Assembly: GCA_026874595.1 (NCBI GenBank)
Contig: CM049310.1
Location: forward strand, 67,782,056 to 67,846,055
Length of the DNA stretch: 64,000 bases
Source: Sipunculus nudus
Taxonomy: Eukaryota > Annelida > Sipuncula > Golfingiida > Sipunculidae
Direction of reading: 5' to 3'
Part shown: positions 57,341-64,000 of the stretch, in pieces
Position numbering within the stretch: position 1 is the stretch's first letter
Layout of the letters: each line of letters starts with the position of its first letter
Notes under the pieces: model-generated
Databases searched by the model: none
Told to the model about the DNA's origin: nothing
The model's input: the letters and a program-made list of their open reading frames with translations, nothing else
Program-made: the position numbers and the translations under genes

Positions 57341-58660
57341 TTGAGCAGGACACACCAGAGGGCACCACCAGTGCAAAAATCAAAGAGACCACAAGGACAG
57401 TGTGTGAGGCCACCTGCTACTGCAAGAGGCAGAGGGTATAGAGGTAGACTGAGTAACAGAGGCAATCGGCCAAGAGTTCATACTGTGGATGAATACGAGG
57501 ACACTGAAAGTGATCAAAGTGATTATTTCTTAGCTATTGAGACGGAAGGAACAGAATTTCCTAAGAAGATATATGCCAAAATGAAAATAGGAAGACCACA
57601 TAAGACTGTGAATTTCCAAATAGATAGTGGCTCTACTGTGAATATATTGCCAACAAATATGTATCAAAATATGTTTCATGATGAAGGGCTAAATAAATTG
57701 GAGAAAGCAAATCGCTTGCTTATGTTCAATAACACAGAAGCAAAGCCAGAGGGAAAAAGGAAAGTAATAGTGACAAATCCGAGAAATGGATTGAAATACA
57801 AGATAGAGATAACTGTTGTCACAGGAGGAATTCCAATCATAGGCGCAAGTACAGCACAAGAGATGAATCTCATAAGTGTTAATGAAGATAATGTAATGAA
57901 TCTGGAAACTGTAAGAACACCAGAGGAAATATCAGCAATAATGCATAAATATGGGGAAGTATTTAAAGGTGAAGGTCATTTGCAAGGGAAATTACATTTG
58001 GAAGTTGACAAGACAGTTAAACCTGTCCATTTACCTGTGAGAAAGTTGCCATTATCAGTTAAAGAAAAACTAAAACATGAACTTGCCAAGCTTCAGCGAA
58101 CAGGGATTATAACCTCAGTAAACACCCCAACAGAATGGATATCATCAATGGTAGCAGTGTTAAAGCCTAGTGGAAAGATCCGCCCGTGTCTAGATCCGAA
58201 ACCCCTTAACAAGGCACTGAAAAGAAATCATACTTACTTACCAGTTTTGGATGATATACTTCCAGATCTCAAAGATGCAAAAGTGTTCTCAGTAGCAGAT
58301 GCAAAAAATGGATTTTGGCATGTGGAACTAGACGATGAGTCAAGTTACCTGACAACATTCGCTACACCTTATGGGAGGTATAGATGGCTCAGAATGCCAT
58401 TCGGAATTTCGCCTGCACCAGAGGAGTTCTACAGACGCCTCAAAATAGCCTTAGAGAATCTGACAGGAGTGGTGATCATACATGATGACATCCTAGTGTA
58501 TGGCAAAGACAACCAGGAGCATGACAGAAACTTTGAAGCTTTACTACAGAGATGTAAAGAACAGAATGTAAAGCTTAATAAAGAGAAACTGAAAGTGAGA
58601 TTGTCTGCTGTTCCCTTTATGGGACATGTACTATCATCAGAGGGATTCCAAACAAAGTGG
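57341..58660 (+). pseudogene. pol: pol part 1: protease and reverse transcriptase
   Basis: Same frame as gag. Aspartic protease motif DSGSTVNILP with catalytic Asp at 57623-57625. Reverse transcriptase follows: CLDPKPLNKALKRNH, VFSVADAKNGFWHVELD (first catalytic Asp), YGRYRWLRMPFGISPAPEEF and VVIIHDDILVYG (paired catalytic Asps, with IHDD in place of the common YxDD or ADD). The true frame is lost near 58650-58660, where a short loss moves coding to another frame; the open frame then runs out of frame to 58723. Confidence 0.88.
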
Positions 58661-59327
58661 AAGCCATCAGCCAGATGCCTAAACCAGAAGACAAACAAGG
58701 TGTCAGACGGCTACTTGGAATGATCAATTATTTACAGAAATTTGTGCCATTAGGTGATCTGACAGCCCCACTGAGAGACTTGATAAAGCAGGACACTGAA
58801 TTCATATGGATAGATGATGTCCATGGAACATGGAACTTTGACCCAAAGAAAGAAACCACAGTGCAGTGCAATGCAAGCGACCGTGGATTGGGAGCCTGCC
58901 TGATGCAAGAGGGACATCCCATTGCATATGCCTCAAGAGCAATGACACAGACCGAGTGCAATTACGCACAAATAGAAAAAGAACTGCTGGCCATAGTATA
59001 CAGTATGGAAAAGTTTCACACATATGTCTTTGGTAGAAAGGTCAAGGTGGAATCTGACCACAAGCCCTTAGAGACAATTCTCAAGAAAAGTCTGATAGCA
59101 GCCACAAAACAACTACAGAGGATGATGTTACGCCTCCAAAACTATGACTATGAAGTGGCCTATAAGAGAGGAGCTGAAATGCACATGGCCGATACCCTCA
59201 GCAGAGCGTACTTGAGTAATCACAAAGGAGATCAGACCTATGAAACTGTGCACATGATTGACTATGTACCGATGTCAAAAGAAAGACAGGACAAAATAAA
59301 AGAGCAGTCTAAAACGGAGATCCAGAG
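58657..59327 (+). pseudogene. pol: pol part 2: RT thumb/connection and RNase H
   Basis: Begins MEAISQMPKPEDKQGVRRLL and GMINYLQKF, the RT C-terminal region. Around 58827-58840 the text jumps from the WxDDVHGT region straight to FDPKKETTVQ, so roughly 15-20 residues are missing. RNase H follows: the first catalytic position reads CNAS where the family has Asp; EKELLAIVYSMEKF and ESDHKPLE keep the other acidic residues. Ends near RGAEMHMADTLSRAYL. A frameshift near 59325 leads to the integrase frame. Confidence 0.85.
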
Positions 59328-60473
59328 ATGTGTGAGCTTAGAGATACTATTAAGAATGGATGGCCAGAGAACAAAGACCAGCTGACACCATCACAACAAC
59401 AATATTTTAACTTCAGAGAGGAACTGAGTGTACAGGCTGACTTTATCTTCAAAGGAACACGCCTAGTAGTCCCGCAGGCTGGTCGAGAAGATATTATGCA
59501 AAAGGTCCATAGTGGTCATACTGGGATTCAAGGATGTCTCAGGAGAGTCCGAGAATGTGTATATTGGCCAGGAATGAATAGGCAGATTACAGAAATGATC
59601 CAGAGATGTCAGACGTGCAGAGCACAACCAGTAAGACAACAGAAAGAACCATTGAGGCCGCATGAGCTTCCTAATAGACCGTGGGAGAGAATAGGATGTG
59701 ACTTATTTGAGTGTGATAACCACAGTTATTTAATATGCGTGGATTACTATTCTGATTTCTTCGAAATAGATTTGCTAAAAGACAAAAAGGCAGGAGAAGT
59801 GGTTGATAAGTTAAAAGCACATTGTGCAAGACATGGATTGCCATCTACATTGGTGAGTGACAATGGGCCACCTTTTGACTCTTACAAATTTAAGGATTTT
59901 GCTACACAGTACGACTTCCAGCATATCACTAGCTCCCCAAGATATCCTCAGTCAAATGGAAAAGTTGAAAATGCTGTCAAGATTGCTAAAACCATGTTAC
60001 AGAAAGCACACAGTGCAGGGACTGATCCATTTCTTGCCCTATTATCGCTCAGAAATACACCAACAGAGACTATTGGAACGTCACCAGCACAAAGACTGTT
60101 CGGACGGAGGACAAGAACAACACTGCCTACTCATGAAAAACTGTTGAGACCAAAAACAGTTACAAGTGCACAAGTACATAAACAGCTAGGAAAACGGAAA
60201 GACAACCAAGAACATTACTATAACAGACATGTCAAAGAATTGCCAGTGCTGAGTTCAGGAGAAACGGTTCGTATACACCCCAGTGATTCTAGAGGAAACG
60301 GCTGGGAGAAAGCAAAGGTTGTATCACAGAGTGGTATAAGATCATATACAGTATCCACGGAGAGAGGTCGCACATACAGGAGAAATCGAAGACATTTGAT
60401 CAGTACCAAAGAACAGTACACTACGGGTAATGAGCAACCTGAATTTGATAGTGTTATAAAAGATCAGAATTAA
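59328..60473 (+). pseudogene. pol: pol part 3: integrase
   Basis: 381 codons open. HHCC zinc finger: His61, His64, Cys94, Cys97. Catalytic triad Asp125 (CDLF), Asp178 (SDNGPPF) and Glu214 (GKVEN) with the classic 35-residue gap. C-terminal part has RNTPTETIGTSPAQRLFGR. A TAA at 60471-60473 interrupts the tail; the same frame continues to a TGA near 60624 with TRYGRRSKS, a usual Gypsy tail motif. The best-preserved domain of the element. Confidence 0.9.
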
Positions 60474-61056
60474 CCCTCTATAGAACAGTCTACCAACAAG
60501 ACAGAGGAAACTATATCCGGTGATTCGACAAACAGTCTGCCAATAACTAACGCACAGACTGAAATTCGTACCAGATACGGCCGACGCAGCAAGAGTACGA
60601 GGGACAGCAATTTTGTTTATATGTGATTGTGCTACAGTGGTTATCATCAGGATGGTACTATTTTATGTGACTCTGTTTTGTTAGGTTAGTAGAGGTAAGA
60701 TGTGCGTAGCTACAGGGTAAGAATAAGCCCCTGGGTTACTTGTGTGCCATCTCACCTCCAAGTTGATGGGTAGTCCACCCCATCACTTGCTTTAAGTTAT
60801 GTAAATATACTAAGAGAAATTTGAACACAAACCATATAACCAGTATAGAGCTTTTATTTATAAAACAGCTTAAACATGTATACACAGATATATATGACCT
60901 CCACAGAAGAATATTTAATTTTTATTTCATGGACAATATCCTTAAAGAACTTTGTGAACATTAAGTTTTACAGAGACTGTGTGACACAACAGTAAATTGT
61001 GTCTTTATCAAATACTTGTATTAACATCGATGCTAAAGAGTATACAGATAGACTTT
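60474..61056 (+). other. Post-pol untranslated region of the LTR element
   Basis: After the in-frame integrase tail (to about 60626) there is about 430 bp of non-coding AT-rich sequence. No envelope-like frame, transmembrane segment or extra gene seen. Confidence 0.7.
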
Positions 61057-61068
61057 GAGAAAGAGGGA
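61057..61068 (+). other. Polypurine tract
   Basis: GAGAAAGAGGGA directly precedes the 3' LTR, in the expected plus-strand priming position. Confidence 0.8.
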
Positions 61069-61260
61069 TGTAACGGTATACATGTGAAACGAGTTGTTTG
61101 TGCTACGGATTGCCGCGGTGATACACGCTGGTCGGTTGTCACCGGTTCATAGCCTCATTGTGAGTTGTACAAGAATATGGCGGCATGGAATAAAGCAGCT
61201 TATATAAAAAGGTGTTTATCCTTATTTACCCGCATCACACGGTGGTCACACAACGATACA
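61069..61260 (+). repeat. 3' LTR
   Basis: 192 bp, TGTAAC...GATACA; about 3-4 percent different from the 5' LTR over aligned bases, plus the 20-bp segment missing there. Confidence 0.93.
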
Positions 61261-64000
61261 GAAACCATCTCTCTCAAGTTTGTTGGAATGGTTGTATTTT
61301 GGTTAATTTTGGCTGAATTATTAGCCTTTGCGAAGTTCCTTTGAGAAAATAAGGAAAAACCTCAATTTTTAGCGAACCTGTGAGCTTATGCGAAAGTGTG
61401 GTGTCGTCCGGCGGCTGTCGTCCATCATCCAGCATCAGGCGTCTGTAAGTTAATCCATACTATCTTGAAAACGGCAAGAGTTAGCATCACAAAATTTTAT
61501 GCAAAAATTGTCATCTAAAAAACTATTGGATTTTGCTTATTTTTTGGCTAACTGCATTTTCTTAGATTTTTTTAGGGAAAAAGCTAAAAAAGCTTATAAA
61601 ATCGTCTTCTTTAAATTGTTCAGCAAAATTGTCCAATATTTCACAGAAATGATTCCTGGAACAATCACTCTCAAGTTTGTTCAAATGGTTTAAGTTTGGT
61701 GATTTTTGGCTTAGTTACAGGAAGTTGAACTTAATCATCTGCCCAAAAAAGGCATACTAAAATTACAGTCTCAGAAACGGGTGGAACTACCATCACCAAA
61801 TTTTATGCCAATCTTGGTCACATGAGTCATATCTGAAATTGAGGTATTAGTGGCGCCACCTGCATCGGCCTTTTTTGTACAGGGGTCATCAGTGCCTGTA
61901 TCATACTGACAGCTACAAATAACTTCTTCTCTGAAACGAAATGGCCAATTGTTTAATATTGCACAGAAATAATCCTAGGGTAGTGCTTTTTAAAGTTTGT
62001 TCAAATGGTCTCAGTTCAGTGACTTTTGGATGAGTTATGGAAAGCTGAATTTAGTCATATGCCATAACAGCCCATTTTAGCTCAGTGGCTACAAAGATCT
62101 TCTTCTCAAAAACCACTGGGCCAAATTCTTATATCTTACACATTAATTATCCTTAGATGTTGATAAATCAAGTTTGTTCAAATGGTTTTGGTTCAGTAAT
62201 TTTTGGCTGAGTTATGGGAAGCTTAACTTAGCCATTTTGCTGTATTTTCCCATATGAGTTATAAACCTCCAAAACGTTTTTTGACTGATGCCACTGAGGC
62301 CAGTTTGTTTAATATTTAACAAGAATAATCCCCTTAATAATTCTTATAATAATTGTCTTTTATGGTTCCATAGAATGAATTTTGGCTGAATTATAAAGAT
62401 TTAATTGAGTAATTTTACCATAAATGTTAGCTGTGTGAAGCAGATACATCTAGCTGCACCAGTTTATCAGCATCAGTTACATCATGTCTCTAGACATTTA
62501 GATTTCAGGTTACCTATGGTAAATATTGACAAGAATGTTTTCAAAAGCTTTTAAAACATGTAGATTTATGATTTTAGATATTCCTCATGCCAGGCAATGT
62601 TTACAATCACAGGTATACAGCTGTCTGTGGGTATATAAAGACGGCTGTACATGGATTATAAATAATTGGTATCCATACTCAAATTAATTCAAGACTTTGC
62701 CATCAGTGAGATGTATCTGTATTATAATTTTGCATTCAATATGCATCTGTAGTAATTTTTAGCGAGCCTGTGGGCTAATGCAATGGTGTGGTGGCGTCCG
62801 TTGTCTGTACTTTAACTCATACTATTTCGAAAAGAACTGGAGCTAGCATCATGAAATTTAATGCAAAAAATTAGCCATCTGAAAAACTCTGCATTTTCTT
62901 AGATTTTATAGAGAAAAAGCTAAAAAAAACTTTAAAAATCTTCTCCTCCTAAACGGTTAAGCCAAATTGTTCAATATTTCACAGAAATACCATCTCTCTC
63001 AAGTTTGTTCGAATGGTTCAAGTTGGGTGAATTTTGGCTGAGTTACAGGAAGTTGAACTTAGTCATCTGTCCAAAAAAGCATACTAAAATGACAGTCTCA
63101 GAAACGGCCGGAGCTATCATCACCAAATTTTATGCCAGTGTTGGTCACATGAGTCATATATGATATTCAGATATTGGTGGCGCCATGTGCATTGATCTTT
63201 TTTTGTACAGGGGTTATTGGTCTTCTGTACATTAACCCATAATTTCTAAGGAATAGCATTAGCTACCATCCCCAGATTTTATTGAGAAATCTGTCACATA
63301 TCAAATGTTGTGGGATTCAGCTTTTTTATTTGCTATCTGCATTTACTTAGATTTTATAGGGAAAAGCTGAAAAACCTTTAAAAGTCTTCTTCTTGTAAAC
63401 AGTCCAGCCAAATTGTTCAATATTTTACAGAAAGGATCCCAGAGGCAAGCCCTCTCAGGTTTGTTCAAATGGTTTGCATTTGAGGAATTTTAGTATAGTT
63501 TAACATATTGTAACAGTCATTTGGCCAAGTAAGCATACTGACATAGTAATCTCAGAAATGACAGAAGCTAGCATTACCAGGTAATTTGCAAATGTTGGTC
63601 ACATGACTCATATTTGAAGTTGCAGATTTTGTGGTGCCACCTACATTGACCTGTTTTTTATGGGCAAAAACCTCATAATTTTAGCCTCTTTCAGCTTAAA
63701 ATGTTTATGATGAAACTGTCAAGTTAAGTCATTCAATTTTTCAAAAGAATTATCCAAGGACATGGTTCTTTTAATCATATCAGAAAAGCTTAAATTGGTC
63801 TAATGGACAGTATTATGTCTATTTCAAACTGAGGACTGCAAACTGTTTTTCTAAAAAATTATTTTTTCAATTATAAGTTCTGTAACATAGCAAAAAAATA
63901 ATTCTTAGGTGGCCTTTGTTCAAGTTTACTTGAATGATTTTTGGCAGAATTATTGGCCCTTTAACAATGAAAGAACTGCATCTTTTATTGTTCTAGATAT
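61261..64000 (+). repeat. Family C dispersed repeat, several tandem modules
   Basis: 61261-61330 resumes the copy split by the LTR element. Further units begin near 61370 and 62758 with TTTTAGCGAACCTGTGAGCT or similar. Inside, modules of about 280-330 bp repeat: GCTAGCATCACxAAATTTTA, AAATTGTTCAATATTTCACA, CTCAAGTTTGTTCxAATGGTT and TTTTGGCTGAGTTA. GTGGCGCCACC occurs at about 61850 and a variant at 63178. No exon of the aminotransferase found here. Confidence 0.6.

Larger units (their letters stand above)
56295..61260 (+). mobile_element. Gypsy-type (Metaviridae) LTR retrotransposon, complete but damaged
   Basis: 4966 bp with LTRs of 172 and 192 bp beginning TGTAAC and ending GATACA, and a 5-bp target duplication GAAAC (56290-56294, 61261-61265). 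Order: PBS, gag, protease, RT, RNase H, integrase, PPT. Integrase after RNase H is the Gypsy order. Proteins resemble K02A2.6-like Gypsy elements of invertebrates; the clade is not assigned. Coding is broken by an in-frame TGA, two frameshifts, an internal loss and a late stop, so it is not autonomous. Confidence 0.93.

Noticed and set aside
60474-61056. Possible envelope gene after pol
   Set aside because: Only the integrase tail and AT-rich non-coding sequence; no frame with a signal or membrane segment.

Overview
The window is animal nuclear DNA, most likely from a bivalve mollusc. Spliced exons with GT-AG junctions, AT-rich introns, a Gypsy-type LTR retrotransposon, Helitron-like and pearl-like repeats, MITEs and a tRNA-derived SINE all point that way. 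The species is not identifiable from sequence alone, and the bivalve call rests mainly on the repeat style.

Two genes lie head to head with 632 bp between their start codons. On the minus strand (2240-18983), 13 coding exons encode the first 370 residues of a FUBP/KSRP-family KH-domain protein. Three KH domains with GKGG loops are visible; KH4 and the C-terminus lie off the left edge. On the plus strand (19616-50512), nine coding exons encode 382 residues of a fold-type I PLP-dependent aminotransferase of the YER152C / 2-aminoadipate-transaminase-like type. Its last exon or exons are not seen and should lie beyond the right edge. All exon phases join consistently.

Most of the rest is intronic repeat. 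The aminotransferase introns hold three large tandem arrays: a 31-bp pyrimidine-rich array ending just before exon 2 (about 20845-22390), a 45-bp array starting inside exon 4 (30471-36482), and a 75-bp array just after exon 5 (36815-40720). The 45-bp array is the most striking feature. Its unit is the last 33 nt of exon 4, including the PLP-binding HNPTG codons, plus the first 12 nt of the intron, so a splice donor is repeated over roughly 130 units. 45 is a multiple of three, so the first few downstream donors would insert 15-residue blocks in frame.

Other repeats: three copies of a Helitron-like family with a 3' hairpin and CTAG end (10170-11112, 26192-27370, 50842-52046); a second family with a TGACCCATGGGTCA palindrome near its 3' end, carrying different internal cargoes (including 7661-8750, 12410-14998, 24168-27559, 53257-55888); a complete but damaged LTR retrotransposon with 5-bp target duplication (56295-61260); a degenerate relative on the minus strand (41863-43620); a hAT-like MITE inserted in the 31-bp array (21609-22030); and several other inverted-repeat elements.

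No tRNA, rRNA, CRISPR or bacterial-type operon was found.
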